From Isoetes taiwanensis (taxonomy: Eukaryota > Streptophyta > Lycopodiopsida > Isoetales > Isoetaceae): DNA of 64,000 bases. The stretch spans positions 126,001 through 190,000 of the forward strand of contig JAJEKV010000424.1 in assembly GCA_021234155.1 (NCBI GenBank), written 5' to 3'. The position numbers and the translations under genes were made by a program. Below the pieces are notes generated by a model. That model was given only the letters and a program-made list of their open reading frames with translations, was not told where the DNA came from and did not search any database. This document shows, in pieces, positions 12,623 to 25,779 of the stretch (within the stretch, counting starts at the first letter, position 1; every line of letters starts with the position of its first letter).

Positions 12623-15600
12623 ACAATTGCAGTTGCAGCAGCAACAACAGCAATTGCAACTGCAGCAACAGCAACAAATGCAGCAGCAGCATGCTAAAGA
12701 AAGCTCTTCACAGGACATTCACAAAACACAGGTTGAAATACATATACTGGAAGATGCGAATTCTCAACAGCAATGCCTTCAACAGGAAGTCCAAAACCAG
12801 AAAAACCAGTTGCTTCCTCTTGAAACCCAAGAACCAGCAGTAGTCAAAGCTGAACAGCAGTCTCTTTCCAATGAATGTTTACAACCTCCAGCTCAATCTA
12901 CAACTCCACCTTCTGGCAATTCATGTCCGCAATCACCCATTAACAATGCCCGAGCCAAGCAATACCTAAAACAGCAACGATGGCTGCTGTTTCTACGTCA
13001 TGCAAGTAAATGCACTGACCAAGAGAAGTGCACTTTTTCACAGCATTGCCATGAAGGTCGTGACCTTCTCCATCACATGACATCATGTAAAGACCGTGAA
13101 TGCACTTATGCACGTTGTGCAGCATCGCGTGGCAGTTGTTCACCACTTTCAGTGCCGTGATGCACGTTGTCCAGTCTGGCGGACCTGTCCGTCATTATGT
13201 CCACCGTACCCGCGACTTTTAGCTTCGTGGGGTTTCAGAACAAGGGTCTTTGGTAGTGGCAGGTGAAAATGGGTCTTCCCTAATGTGACTCAGGTTTCAA
13301 GTAATCTCAGCCCTGGAAGGTGCCAGCCACCGCCAATGAAAAGAGCAAAAGCTGAGCCTGTGATGGACAGCAAGGTGAAGGAAGAGATTGAATGCATGCA
13401 CGTACAAGCCCCAATATCACAGGCAGAAATCCAGATACTGGCTGCACCAAAGGTCGAGTCTCAATCCTGCACAAAACCAGAATGGAAACCAGTTAAGCTG
13501 CCTCAGCCAAAGTCTGAAGGTCAGATGAAGTCTGAGATTCGAAACGTCTCCGTATCCCAAAGGCCAGGGTATCAGACCAAGGTAGACCATACTGCAGCTT
13601 CTGAGGGGAAAGCTGAATCTGGAACCAGGGGTTCAGTTATTCAAGTGAAGCAGGAAACTAAGGCTGTTCAACCTGGACATAAAGCCACGGGATCTACAAA
13701 GACTGGGAAACCAAAATTAGTTGGGGTTTCCTTGACGGAGCTTTTTACTCCTGATCAGATTAGGGAGCATATTGCAGGACTACGACAGTGGGTTGGCCAG
13801 GTAATATATTTATAATTCCAGCACTTTATTTTATTTGAAAATGGCTGACACTAGTGCTGTTTCTCAGACCAAGGCAAAGGCAGAGAAAAATCAAGCACAA
13901 GAACATCAGATGAAGGATTCTGCTTGTCCATTATGTGCTGTAGAAAGATTGACATTTGATCCTCCACCAATTTACTGCACTAGTTGTGGAATACGCATCA
14001 AAAGGAATGCTTCTTACTATACAACAGCCATCACGAGAACCGTCATTATTTTTTGTATCCCTTGTTACAAGCGATGTCCGTGGAGAGACAGTTGAAATGG
14101 AAGGCCAAACTTATCAAAGTCTAGCATGGAGAAACGAAAACATGATGAGGAAACAGAAGAAGCAGTAAGTATAACTGTTGAAATCCGTAGGGTTCAAAAG
14201 CACCAGAATCTGTTGTTTCTGTTAGGCACCACCTTACAGCGACCTCATTTTTTTTTTTGTTTCTTGTAAAAGACGTAAAAATGGTCGGAGATCACAAGTT
14301 TCTGATCAGTCTCATATGGTATTTGTTTCTTTCCTTGTAGTGGGTTCAATGTGACAAGTGTGAGAGGTGGCAGCATCAAGTCTGTGCACTTTTTAATAGT
14401 CGAAGGAATGAAGGGGGAGAAGCTGAATACACATGCCCCCAATGTTGCATGGCAGAGATGGAGAGGGGGGAGAGAAAATCCTTGCCCCCCTCAGCAGTTC
14501 TTAGTGCAAAGGACCTACCAACAACTACTTTAAGCAATCATTTAGAATCAAGGTTGAGACAGAAATTGGAACAAGAAAGGACAGAGCGTGCACGTGCACA
14601 GGGGAAAAAATATGATGAGGTAATGTTTATGTTTTGCGTTTGTTTATTTACCTCCCTTGTAATCCATATGTCGAAAGTTGAAAATGGAGGAGGTAAAGAA
14701 AATTTTTGGTGACAATAGAGTGCCAATAAATCAAAAATCTGGTGAACTGACCTGAACTTAACATTACTGAAGATGTATTCTTTCTCCTGCCAGGTTCCTG
14801 GAGCAGAGCCCTTGGTAATTAGGGTTGTCTCATCAGTTGATAAAAGATTGGAGGTAAAGCAACGATTTCTGGAGATCTTCCAAGAAGAAGATTATCCCAC
14901 AGAATTTGCGTACAAGTCAAAGGTGAGCACGAAAAGCCAATGGTTATTTTAGAAGAGGCGTAATCACTTTTTTAGAACCTTGGCATGTTCCATTTTCAGG
15001 CTGTCCTATTATTTCAAAAGATTGAAGGTGTTGAAGTCTGCCTCTTTGGCATGTATGTGCAAGAATTTGGAGCTGAATGTTCCCAACCCAATCAGCGGCA
15101 GCGTCTATTTATCATATTTAGATTCTGTCAAGTACTTTAGACCTGATGTAAAGACCTTGAGTGGAGAAGCTCTTCGGACATTTGTCTATCATGAGCTACT
15201 GGTACTGTAGGGAGGATTTTTAGATTCTCGTCCCGTCTGATTGAAACTTAACTCTGATGCTATTTCATCATAATGCAGATTGGATATCTTGATTATTGCA
15301 AACGCCGTGGATTTAGCAGTTGTTATATTTGGGCATGTCCACCTCTGAAGGGAGAGGACTATATTCTTTATTGCCACCCAGAAATTCAGAAAACACCAAA
15401 GTCGGATAAGCTGAGGGAGTGGTAATTAATATGACTTACTAGATCAGTATATTTATCAGTTTACAACCATTTCATCACATAGTTTAGGCCTGCTTCTTCT
15501 GTTAACTCTTTTTTGGAACAAAATAGGTACCTAACAATGCTGAAAAAAGCTGCCAGAGACATGGTAGTTGTGGAGGTGACTAATCTATATGACTATTTTT

Positions 15601-17848
15601 TCAAATCGGAAGGAGAGTGCAAAGCAAAAGTTACTGCAGCCCGGCTACCTTATTTTGATGGAGATTATTGGCCTGGTGCTGCTGAAGACATGATATTGCA
15701 ACTTCAGCAAGAAGATGAAGATGGAAAGCAACTAAAGAAGGGAAAAATAAAAAGCCACCAAAAAGCGTTCATCAAAAGCAGCTGCTCAGGCAGAAATGGC
15801 AGCCAATGCTTCTAAGGATCTTCAGCTAATGCACAAGGTATTGTCACTTTCTTAGTATGAATTTTTGTGGGGGTGGCAATAATGTTGAAAGTTAAAAAGG
15901 GCAGTTAAATGAATTAATATTTGAGCAAGATTTGTAAATGAGCAATTTATTTTGATATGCAGCTTGGAGAATCTATAGTGCCTATGAAGGAGGATTTCAT
16001 TATGGTCCACATGCACTATTCTTGCACCCATTGCCGTCAATTCATAACTTCAGGTCATCGATGGGCATGCAGGCAACAATGCAAGAATTTTAATATATGT
16101 GACAGGTTTGACCTTTTCCCTCTATCCTTTGATCTACCTTTGGCCGGTTATTTAGGTGTTGCATTATGCCAGCAGATGTCTCAATATAGCAAAGTATGTT
16201 ATAGTTTCTGATACATGACCATATCTCGATCTTATAAGGTGTCAGATTTGTGCTAGAGAGATCCAGTGTCCTTTTGGGAAAAAAATTCTTCTATGCTTTG
16301 CTGGGTTGTTGCTTGTGTTTTGTTGTGCTATATTTCAGCCAGCGAAAAATTAGTAATGTATAATTCAATTCTTCAAATTGTAATTCTATTGGTGTCTATT
16401 CAGAGGGCATCAAATTAGATCCACCAGTTGGCTAGAAATCCTCTAAGGTAGTTGAGGAAGAAGGGTCCAATAACATGTGAAATGTGTCCCATAGATGATA
16501 CAGTTAAAATACAATATAGAACAGTTATCTTGGCAACTTTACTTTCAATCATACTGGAAATGCATCTTATACTCTGCCTCGGATTTGCTAAAGCAGATGG
16601 GTAAATAGTTTAACAAGTCCCATCCGTGGTGCTTTTATTGTTAAAATGCCTAAGCATCAAGCATGTATTTGCCTCTCATACCTCTTCCCCAAAATCCCTC
16701 CATTAGGAAGAGTGAAGAAACAAAAGTGAGGTATATTAATTCGAAGTTGGAAGCATCATAAAACCTTTGAATTGGGCATGCAAAAATAAAAGGATATTTG
16801 CCAATGTTTAGAGTTTGGTTGATTATGTAGGTGCTATGCTGTGGAGCAATCAGCAGATGAAAGGGATAGACACCCTATGGACAAGAAAGAAAAGCATCAG
16901 CTATATTCGGTAAGAAAAGTTGCTGTCTTACGTATGCGATCACTGTTTCTCATACATAAAGCTTTGAGTGCAGATCTCAGTGAATGATGTCTCTTCTGAC
17001 ACCAGAGATACAGATGACATAATGGAAAGTGAATTTTTCGACACACGACATGCCTTCTTGAGTTTATGTCAGGAAACCACTATCAGTATGACACTTTAAG
17101 ACGGGCAAAGCATTCTTCTATGATGGTCCTTTATCACTTGCATAATCCAATGGCCCCAGCATTTGTCACTACATGCTGCCTTTGTAGCATTGATATGGAA
17201 GCAGGGCAAGGTTGGAGATGTGAGACTTGTTCCGACTTTGATCTTTGCAATGCATGTTATCAAAAAGATGAGGCCAAAAGGCATCCACATAAGCTTATAC
17301 AGCCGCCACGTCCATCTGCATCAGAACGGAATGCCCAAAATAAAAAGCTTCGGCAGAAGCGGGTTAAGCAGGTTGGCTCATTATTCCTATCATATGCCAT
17401 GAATTCTCATTCCCAAGACTTAATAATGAATGTTGGGTGCTGCAGCTTCGGCAAATCATGGATCTTCTGGTTCATGCTTCTGAGTGTGGTATAGCTCAGT
17501 GCTCATATCCAAAATGCCATAGTTTAAAAGCCCTTTTTAGGCATGGATTAAGTTGTTCAATACGCTCACAAGGCGGTTGTGCTCATTGTAAACAAATGTG
17601 GTATTTCTTGCACCTGCATGCACGTTCCTGTAACAAACCAAGTTGCCGAGTTCCTCGTTGCAAGTAAGTTAAATAACTTGTGCATTGATTTTGATTATTA
17701 TCAGAATGGTTAATATGTATGCTTCTGATGCAGGGACCTGAAGGAGCATTTGAGACGACTTCAAAAACAAATGGAGTCGCGTAGAAGAGCTGCAGTTAAT
17801 GAAATGATGAGACAACGGGCTGCAGAAACTGCAAATGGTAGAAGCTAA
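10787..17848 (+). CDS. HAC1-like p300/CBP histone acetyltransferase (15 exons, with frameshifts)
   Basis: This is a plant HAC-family lysine acetyltransferase, a nuclear transcription co-activator that acetylates histones. My exons are 10787-10938, 11023-11131, 11196-12014, 12102-13800, 13868-14164, 14341-14619, 14794-14922, 15000-15201, 15279-15421, 15527-15837, 15963-16105, 16831-16909, 16974-17371, 17446-17663 and 17734-17848; nearly all borders are clear GT..AG. Domains in order are a KIX-like N-terminus, repeated MIPTPG motifs, a poly-Q tract, TAZ1 ([14 protein letters not shown], ~12970-13165), PHD ([18 protein letters not shown]), HAT ([51 protein letters not shown]), ZZ, a second ZZ-like finger and TAZ2. 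Single-nucleotide indels break the frame near 11380, 12346, 13128-13275 (several), 14045-14110, 15097, 15740 and 17072. One ZZ cysteine pair is spaced CxxxC. It could be a recent pseudogene or a good gene with assembly errors. Confidence 0.93.
12366..12690 (+). repeat. CAG/CAA-rich poly-glutamine tract inside the HAC-like gene
   Basis: An imperfect CAG/CAA repeat of about 325 bp encodes a Q-rich stretch, broken by L, H, R, M and P, in HAC exon 4. Q-rich N-terminal halves are usual in HAC1-type proteins. The 1-nt shift just upstream near 12346 makes the formal frame read alanine/threonine instead. Reverse-strand frames here are cysteine- or leucine-rich and are artefacts of the repeat. Confidence 0.9.
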
Positions 17849-20340
17849 TGCTGAAGGTTCAAGTTTCCTCTCACCACAATTTTGAAAGACCGTGAATCGA
17901 AAGCAATGCATGCCTGTTTTTCACAAGGGTGCAGCATTGAGGAAATTTGGTTTTGAAAACAATAGTTCCAGGAGAAGTTGCTGATTGCAGATGTGGACAG
18001 AGCAAGGGGCCACTTTACTCCAGGGTGTGAGGCAATTCTCATTCTGAGGTCTTTTATTGGTGGAATACTGCACATGGCTCGATGATCCATTTTGAAAGTG
18101 GAGTATATTATGTTTACAATTGCACTTCCATGTTTGAAGTTGCTGCTTCTGAGGCTGTACATAAGCGTTCCTGCAGATTGCATGTAAATTTGTAAGGTCA
18201 ATCAAGCAAAATTGTAAAAAGTACGTATTAGTGTTTCTCGCATTTTGCAAGGACATCACAAAATGTAAAATCGATTTGCTGCATTTCCAAATTGGGAATG
18301 CTCTCACCCTGCATTTTATAGGGTGATTGGAAATATATCCAAGTGCATTTTATTGTCAGGCTGTTCTATGCCCACCACGGTGTTTTGTCAGATCGTTTCA
18401 ATAGGGTTCTGAGCTGGTTCTTTTTATTTTCCTTACATGATTTGACTATGATGAGACCAAAAAATTGTGTATAATCATCTCATTTTACTTTGGTGCATTT
18501 TGTTAAAACTGCAGGTGACATTAGGAACAGCAATATCAAAGGGGGTTGAAATTTTTCTCGGCTCTAAGAATAGGTCTCAGCTCATCTTCACCGAATTAAG
18601 GAAATGAAGTTGCAATGCCAATTGTCACAGGCAACATATACGATGTAAAATCTTGATAGATGTCAAATAATATAACAAGGAACAAAATATAACTTTCATA
18701 ACATTGTCTCACGTGCACAAAATGGTAGGTGAGTGGGTGTGTGCGTGAGTGACATGTAGTTCATTGTGGTGGATCGTGCTGTCTTTTTGATCTAGTTGTA
18801 TGTTCAAGTTAATCCCCCTCTGCCCATTCTTAAAAAAAAGGAAAGACTAGGTTCTTGACATGTTTTCAAAATTGCGTTTAAATTGCTTCACTCTTTGCTT
18901 GTGCTTCAGCACTTTTTTAGTTGCTTGTAGAAAATCCTCTAGATGAATGAAGAAAGGGCATTTGAAGGATTGGATTTACTAGATTTAATGCGAATGTGAT
19001 ATGCCATAGAATATTATGTTTAGATGGGTGCAGATGAATGGAAGATGAACGGACGATGCAACAGAGGTGCATTACAAACCATACATTGGGCATGAACGAG
19101 CAACATCTGATTTGAATCAGTCGGATGATGAATTGCGATTCTGCGAGATGAGTGAATTCTCAGGGTCGATCGGAATTGTAATAATAACATGGGATTGTTG
19201 TTAGGGTTGGTTGTGGGTGCATTCTTGCTTCTATTGCTGAGTATGCTTAGTTTTGGTAATAAATTGATGTGGATACGTAAGGTCAGGGATTTCATGGGTT
19301 TTTCTTGGCTTGGCAGGATTTTAGGTATGCCTAGAGGCATATTGGCTTGGACTGGCTCTTGTGTCTAGATTTGGTTTATAGATTAGTGGTTTTAATAGTG
19401 GTTTGCTTTTGCTTTCTTGCATTCTAGTTCTGTCATCGGAGGCCACTGCTTTAGTTGCTTTATTTGGTGTTATGGTCTGCAGATCTATGCGGGGTGTAGA
19501 AATAGGTCTATGGTAAACATGCCTGTGGCTGGTTGTAGGATATGTTAGGGTTATGATAGGTTGCATCAATTTGGTAGCTTTGTGCAGGTAAGAAGGTATG
19601 CTGTAGATGTTTTTGCTTGTGGCTTGTATGCTTTGCAATCTTAGAATGTAATTTCGGTTGAGCATTTGAGTCTCTGTGGACGTTAAAAAATTCCATCCGG
19701 CCGTCTTTGGAATTAGAGCAAGAGTTATATGAAGGGTCTTCTTGTCTGTTAGTTTATTTTTGGTCTCTTGCTCATTGCTGAGCCAAAGCTATTGATATAA
19801 TAACCATGCTTACCTTTGTTCCATCGAGTATTAGGGGAGGGTACCATGCTCCAATAGTAAAATGGATCAATTTGGCTAATGGTAACTATCTCGATCGTTG
19901 AATAAAGTGGGTTAAGAAAAAGAAGGAAATTCAATTCAATCTTGATCCACAATAGCCCACTTTTTTTCCTCAAGAAAAGCATATGAAATACCGGAAAGCC
20001 ACGAAGGTCGCTGATGGCGATGCCTAAGGTTTTTGCTTCGATCTTCTGATCATAGCTCTTTGTTTCGGTGTCAGTTTTGGGCATGCTTGGGCTCATTGGA
20101 AAGCTCGTGGAGTGCTCCTTCCATTGATATAGGTTTTAGGTGTTGATTTGGGTGATACAATTCTGGCCCTTTTTGATGACAGTAGGATTTGGCTGCGATA
20201 CCTTTTTGGCCATAATTCTCACAAATGGCATCGATTTTAGGCGTGCTTGGGCTTGTTCCTAAGAAATTTTCTAAATTACAGGTGGATTAAAGTCTGATTA
20301 CGTCAGCCCTATTTGGTGGAGATGACGAGATTCTTAGGCC
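17849..20340. other. HAC 3' flank; otherwise unrecognised
   Basis: The first few hundred bases are presumably the 3' UTR of the HAC-like gene. No clear polyadenylation site can be fixed. Further on, a string of the form GCATGCTTGGGCTCATTGG at about 20,080 and a related GCGTGCTTGGGCTTGTTCC at about 20,240 are a weak internal repeat. I see no gene or RNA here. Confidence 0.35.
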
Positions 20341-20344
20341 TTAG

Positions 20345-22030
20345 CACACCACAACTAACTCAGACATGCCGCAACATAATGCCGGTAAGGATTCTATGGT
20401 GGTTTCTCTATAGATGGGCCTCTTGGATGCTCATAGACTGGATCATGAAGGTTCAGCTATAGCTACTGGGAATACTTATGCATTAGGCTCTGGTTGGAAA
20501 GGAGAAAACTACATTTATGCACCTTAATCCTGTAGTAGCATTATTACATATTCTGTCCTCTTCTATTGGCATGTCTATAAATGCTGGAGCTTCAGAGGTT
20601 TCTTCTTCTCAGCTTATTATTATCTCTGTGGGTCCACTTTACTGGCTCATTTTTAGACTTGAAGCATATAGGGACATGGTTGTTTGGGCATCTTCATAAG
20701 TTGGGTCTTCCCTGGGGGTTTCAGATAGTGTAGACCGTATATAACATGTGAGTGGATGATATGGGATTGTTTTGAGTCTAATGCGTACATATACTTACTA
20801 GAAGGAGTTTTTCTAGGAACATCTAATAATATAGAAGGGGTTTTTTGGGCCTTAGACAAGGCATATACGAAGGGGTTTTTCCTAACCCCTTCCTCTCATA
20901 TGGTGTATTTTTACCGTAAGTGGCGTCCCCAAGGAGTCTTCTAGTTTATCAGTCCATTAGTAGCAAAATATCAATGATATTTCTGTCTCATGTCTGATTT
21001 GCCTGGGCCAAACGCACAACTCGTTGAATGTGGTGTTAACCCTCTGTAGAGGCATTTTCTTTTATTATAGCAATACGTTCCTGACTCTTTTCCAGGCAAA
21101 TGAGATGCTCTGTATTCCGCCATTTTGGATTGCCATTATGGACTTTCGTCTAAAGATGCAGGATTTAGAGAGTGTTTCCGCCATTGCAAATGAGATTAGG
21201 TTGCATCTTCAACACTATATCACGAATGGCCTTACCAAAATTTTCGTAGCAAGACCCATTGATCGCAATCTGTCTCAGACAATTGTTGTCTAAAGCAGAT
21301 TCGTGTTTTTTTCCTTTCAAGCTGTAGTTACTCAATGGCCATGACCCTGCTCTTATGTTTCCTGAGGCACCTGCTTCATCCAATATTGTTGACCTCTTGC
21401 ATCAAGTGGTTCCTGGATCTGTTGGATGTCGTCCCGCTGTTACAGCCCCCACGCCCATGTATGTCTGCAACCCGCTTGCAAATACTTCCACTACTAACCC
21501 AACTACAATTTCTTCATCCTTTGTTTCTGATCAGTGTATTCAGAGGTTGGCAGAGATTCAAAGATGCAAAAGCAAGCAAAAGAGGCTCGTAGTCAATACA
21601 TGGAGGTTGATCATCAAGATGTCCACCCTCTGCCCAAGTATACATCTATGCTTTGCCAACCTCGAAAGATAGCAAAGGGCCTTAACTCTACAGTGTCTCA
21701 GCATCCACTGCAATATGATTTGAGGGTAAGAATACTGTCATAGCCACTCTAGAGGTACCACTAATCCTTCTTTATCCAACCCCTCTGGAAATCAATTGGT
21801 TAGTCTTATAGAATGTTCATAGAGTGGCCTCTTTTCCCCTTGAGACGAGTCAGATATCTTTTCATCTTTCTAAGCCGAATGCTCAATTTGTATCTCTGCA
21901 AGAACATAATTGTTGCAAAAGCATTGTGTCAAAACTTGCGGATATGATCAGTTGACATTTCAATGTGTTGGTGGTAGCAATTGATTCAGCTAGTGCAGGA
22001 GTTGTTATAGCTTGACAACAATCATTGCCA
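20345..22030 (+). mobile_element. Possible 5' (ORF1-like) part of a degraded plant LINE
   Basis: Short interrupted frames (e.g. 20756-20944, 21024-21293, 21355-21672) have protein-like composition and lead directly into the LINE 3' end at 22,030-22,456 on the same strand. A fragment near 20,820-20,920 loosely resembles the N-terminal domain common in plant LINE ORF1 proteins (DUF4283), but no key motif is secure. The placement is the main argument; an internal deletion would have removed EN and RT. Confidence 0.3.
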
Positions 22031-22456
22031 CTCACTTTTACTGAGGTGAATCACTTTGATCTATGGGTTTTTATCTTGTGAAAGGAACATGTTTGGCCCA
22101 AACTATGGAAACGAGCTTTTCATCTCGCATGTGGCTGGCTTTTATGGTCAATCTGGAAGAGAAGGAGGTTGTTTATTTTTAAGGGCGTAGATACTGCAGA
22201 TGAGATTGTTCTTCAGTGGGCGCAAGATAAAATTGTTATGGCTTACAATTGTTCTTCTCTTGATCAAGAGAAGAAAGTAATGATCTGGCATACTTACCTT
22301 CAGATTCATTCTTTTGCATAGGCAGGTGGTTGTGCTCAGTTGGATTGGTTTGTCCACTGGGGTTATAATCCTGTCTTCGCATTTTGTGTTGCTCTGGTTT
22401 TTAGTTGGTGAATAAAGCTTGTCGTCCTTCAAAAAAAAAAAAAAAAAAAAAAAAAA
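22030..22456 (+). mobile_element. LINE 3' end with poly-A tail
   Basis: Translation of 22,100-22,325 gives HLACGWLLWSIWKRRRLFIF and following residues, close to the LINE C-terminus at 42,990-43,190 in this window (HLVAGWLLWTIWKRRRLLIL). The 3' terminus AATAAAGCTTGTCGTCCTTC is followed by 26 A residues at 22431-22456. The same TAATAAA..TCCTTC ending occurs at 28,275-28,305 and 43,280-43,300, so the three belong to one family. Confidence 0.8.
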
Positions 22457-22734
22457 GATCTTATGAATATATATGTCCATAACATATCTTAATAGAGTGC
22501 TTCATTACGAGCGTCTTTACAGTCCAAGATGCTTAGTATGAGACAAAAGATTTTGTAAATTCTTGTAGAGGACTTCAACATGGTCGAAATAGAAGAGGAT
22601 CAACTAGGAGCCACCCCTAATGTTGCATCTGGATTTGAGCGTCAGTAATGAGACCATGTTCTCCATGACTGCAACCTATCAAAGCTAGATGGCAGGGAAT
22701 AAATTACTAATTGCATATTTCTTGTTAGCCATAA

Positions 22735-23290
22735 TAGCTTAAGCGAAACTTGCTCGAGACTAATCCCAAAACTTTCTGTAGTTTAGCTAAACTCTACATA
22801 CTTTCCCTCTCATGCTTTCTAGCGTTTAGCTAAACTAACCCAAAATGCATCCCAAAAATTTCTGTAGTGTGGGCAACAAAAAATATTAAGCTAAAAATAC
22901 TGTACTTTTTTTTTCATTTGTTTCCATTTATTTTAGTAATTTTCTTTGTGAAAACATTCTAAAACAATGTGAATTAGTTGTCTAGGCCTCAAATTATTCC
23001 GTAGATGCTAGAAAATATATTACTAATCATATATGTCTTATAAACTAGTATGATGTTAGCTAAACTAGCTCGAAATTCATTCCAAAAGTTTCTATGGTTT
23101 CGCTAAACAACACAAAATTTTACTCTCTTACTTTCTAGCATTTGGCTAAACATATCAAAGCTTGGTGCAGGCGCGGAAAACGTTAAGCTAAAATTATTAT
23201 TTTTTTCTCAATTTTTCCCACTTACTTTAGCCAAGATTTTTTGAAAATATGCTAAAAAATCGCCAATTAGCTAAGTTTAGCCCTTAAATT
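22735..23290 (+). repeat. Degenerate tandem duplication (~300 bp unit)
   Basis: Two consecutive AT-rich segments (about 22,735-23,010 and 23,040-23,290) share the order TTAGCTAAACTA, CCCAAAA/CCAAAAG TTTCT, CTTTCTAGC, TTAAGCTAAAA, TTTTAGT/TTTAGCC and a closing AATTAG. They are non-coding and look like an old tandem duplication. Confidence 0.55.
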
Positions 23291-23299
23291 CCACGCTAG

Positions 23300-24560
23300 A
23301 TGGTGAAGGTGCTTTCACTTACTGCACTGATGAGATTCATGGAGGTCGTGCAAGCCCTCGATTGGATAGAGCTTACTAAAATGTGGATGTTTTTTGGCAT
23401 TCCCAAGTTTTTTTTGGTCCTGCCTTAGAGACAACTCAGTTTCAAATCATCATCTACAATTCCTTTCAGATGAGCGTTTGCAGCGACATGTTTTAGGCGA
23501 AAGGGCTTCAGCTTGAATGTAAAATTCTTGAGGGACACAAACTTCCAAGAAGCTTGCAGGGGCAGTTGGACAACTGCCTTTAACTGATGTCGATGGATGG
23601 CTAATATAGTGGTGTACTCGCAACAGTCAGATGTTTTGCCAAACAGTGGAGCCAACAGTCTGCAGTAGCAGATCATGCTTTATTAGATATTTTATATCAT
23701 GTTTTCCTCCTCTTCTCAACACAGTCTTCATCCATGAGTTCATGAGCATGATATACTAGCACAATTTCAAGCTTTAGAGGAGGAACACGTGACCCTCCCC
23801 ACAAAGTATACAACGCCCCGTCGTATACTCTACGGAAAATCTCCCATCCAACATCATCTGCTACATGGGCCCTCCATCTGCCCCGTTCCTGGGATGGCCA
23901 AGACGTGGGAAGGAGAAACACGAAGGTGTCTTGCGCGCCTGTCCCTTATGGGCTCCTATAACAACGAAAGCATACTACAACGTCAGCATTGGCAAAACAA
24001 CATAACATAATCAACTACCACGAAGGGTAGCACATCCATCCATCCATACATCCTTCATAGATATCGACATATTGTAAAACATATAAGCTCCTACCCATGC
24101 TCAGACTCATAGGGAAGGTAATAGACGAGTAGCTCTCAAGATAGAGCAGACTGAAATATAACCGGGGCTGGCTATAGACAATGGCTAAGATTAACCACTC
24201 CATCCGTCCCTCCTATACATACTTTACAAATGGGCTAAATCAGGCTCTGACATGACTCTAACCTGCCGGAGACACAATCTCATGGTATCACCCAACAAGA
24301 CTACTCTGGGTTGCATCTCCCCGGATGAGGTAGGAAGGGTTGCATCTCCTCTTCCCGGAGAACAATGGCTCCATGGGTGGTAAGAGGATTGTGGCGACAT
24401 ATGTCTGTACCTGACTGAACTCTCGAAAACAAGAGCTAGGCCAATAATTGCGACTCTTGAGAGTAACGACGACACCATTGACCCAAGAAGTGTCGAACAC
24501 ATGCCCGGCCCACACGAAGTGACCGACTATAAGCCTAGCTCGATATGGGTCCCCAGTCAC
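23300..24560. other. Unrecognised; may include the rest of an LTR-like repeat
   Basis: This stretch adjoins the LTR-like repeat at 24,600-25,340 and may be its continuation on the minus strand, since that repeat shows no clear inner end. I see no conserved coding motif. Confidence 0.3.
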
Positions 24561-24599
24561 TCTATAGCCTCAATGGCATGGTGGGCTCTATGCACAGGC

Positions 24600-25340
24600 C
24601 ACAAATAATAGGAACTAAGGGTCTAAACTAGGAGCATCATCTAAGTAATGGCTACTAGGTCTCTACCCCCCTTCTCAATACAAGAGGAACAGACACGATC
24701 AACCATCATCATATATCCACATAACATGATAATAATAAGAATACATCTAATCCTAATCACATGTATCTAACTTACAGTTAGCGTTCATTGATTAGATCCG
24801 AACTGAGGGTTCTAGGAGGGCTCTACTAGAAATACAAGATACTAGCTCATCTGGAGTCTTAGCTTCCAGATGATCTACCTCGGAAACTACTCCAAATACC
24901 TGCTACAGAGGAACTTCCACCCGCTCCTGGCATCTCCATGATGGGATAGCTCCCACTCCTTCTGACGTGTGCACGGTCTTGGGGCTGCTGATCTGTGCTG
25001 CGTTGCAACAAAAGGTTCTCGAAACGAAGTTTCAGGCGAAATAGGGTTCCAAGATAGTAGGAGCCAAAAAGTGGCTCAGCATTAGGGTTAGGCCATAAAT
25101 ATGTTAGGGCTTCCATGTCATGCCACTTGGCTCCATTAGGATGCGTCCATGTGGTGGGTGGTCGATAGGATGGGACCATGTGGAAATGGTTCCATCCTAA
25201 GGTTTGGCAAAGTTATATACATAACTTAGCCATGCTCTCTTATCCACACATTACGGTATAAAGGCCACTATGTAGGCTTGCATAGTGACGTGGCCTAGAA
25301 ATATACGTATTTATGCCGTATATTTTAGGGGAACGTCACA
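24600..25340 (-). mobile_element. LTR-like repeat, copy A (minus strand)
   Basis: Read on the minus strand from 25340 it starts TGTGACGTTCCCCTAAAATA and matches 44,123-44,868 in inverted orientation over about 740 bp. Shared blocks include the GCCACGTCACTATG region, a TGGAACCATTTCCACATG block and GGTAGAGACCTAGTAGCC. The TGTGACG start is typical of Ty3/gypsy-type LTRs. No gag-pol lies beside it, so a solo LTR or LTR fragment is likely. Confidence 0.6.
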
Positions 25341-25779
25341 GAATAGATCCAACAGGCGAAGACTAAAGTTGATTTGCAATGGTTCCATAATGGAGACTAT
25401 TGTACATGCTTCTTCTTTTGTGTAGCTACGCGGCTCGCATGCAGGTATCGAAAATAGTTTTGGGAGTTATAGAAATTTTGCCTTCTCAAAGAATGTCATA
25501 CTGGATTTCTCTAAGAATGACCGGATTTTAAAGAAGAAAATCCCTGTTTTCCACATTTTTTCTCAAAAAAGCGATCGGATTGTTTGCCTGTTCAGAAAGA
25601 TTAAATCGAATTTTTTGAGAAATGTCTGGATTTTTAGGGAAGGAACCCCCCTAATTTTGAACCATGCTCGCATGACATCAGTGATGTCTTCATTGCGTCT
25701 ATTTGATGGCTCTCACAGCCAACAGATCTCAAGCAACATCTACATAATCACTTTTCGGGTATTGACATCTACCTTTTAG

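Noticed and set aside
12317-12718. Minus-strand cysteine-rich and leucine-rich reading frames
   Set aside because: They are reverse-strand translations of the CAG/CAA repeat inside the HAC-like gene.
12489-13160. A separate glutamine-rich gene
   Set aside because: It is HAC exon 4 read in its true frame after a 1-nt shift, and it runs directly into the TAZ1 domain.
19749-20096. Possible organelle DNA insert
   Set aside because: The composition drew attention, but I could not match it to any plastid or mitochondrial gene.
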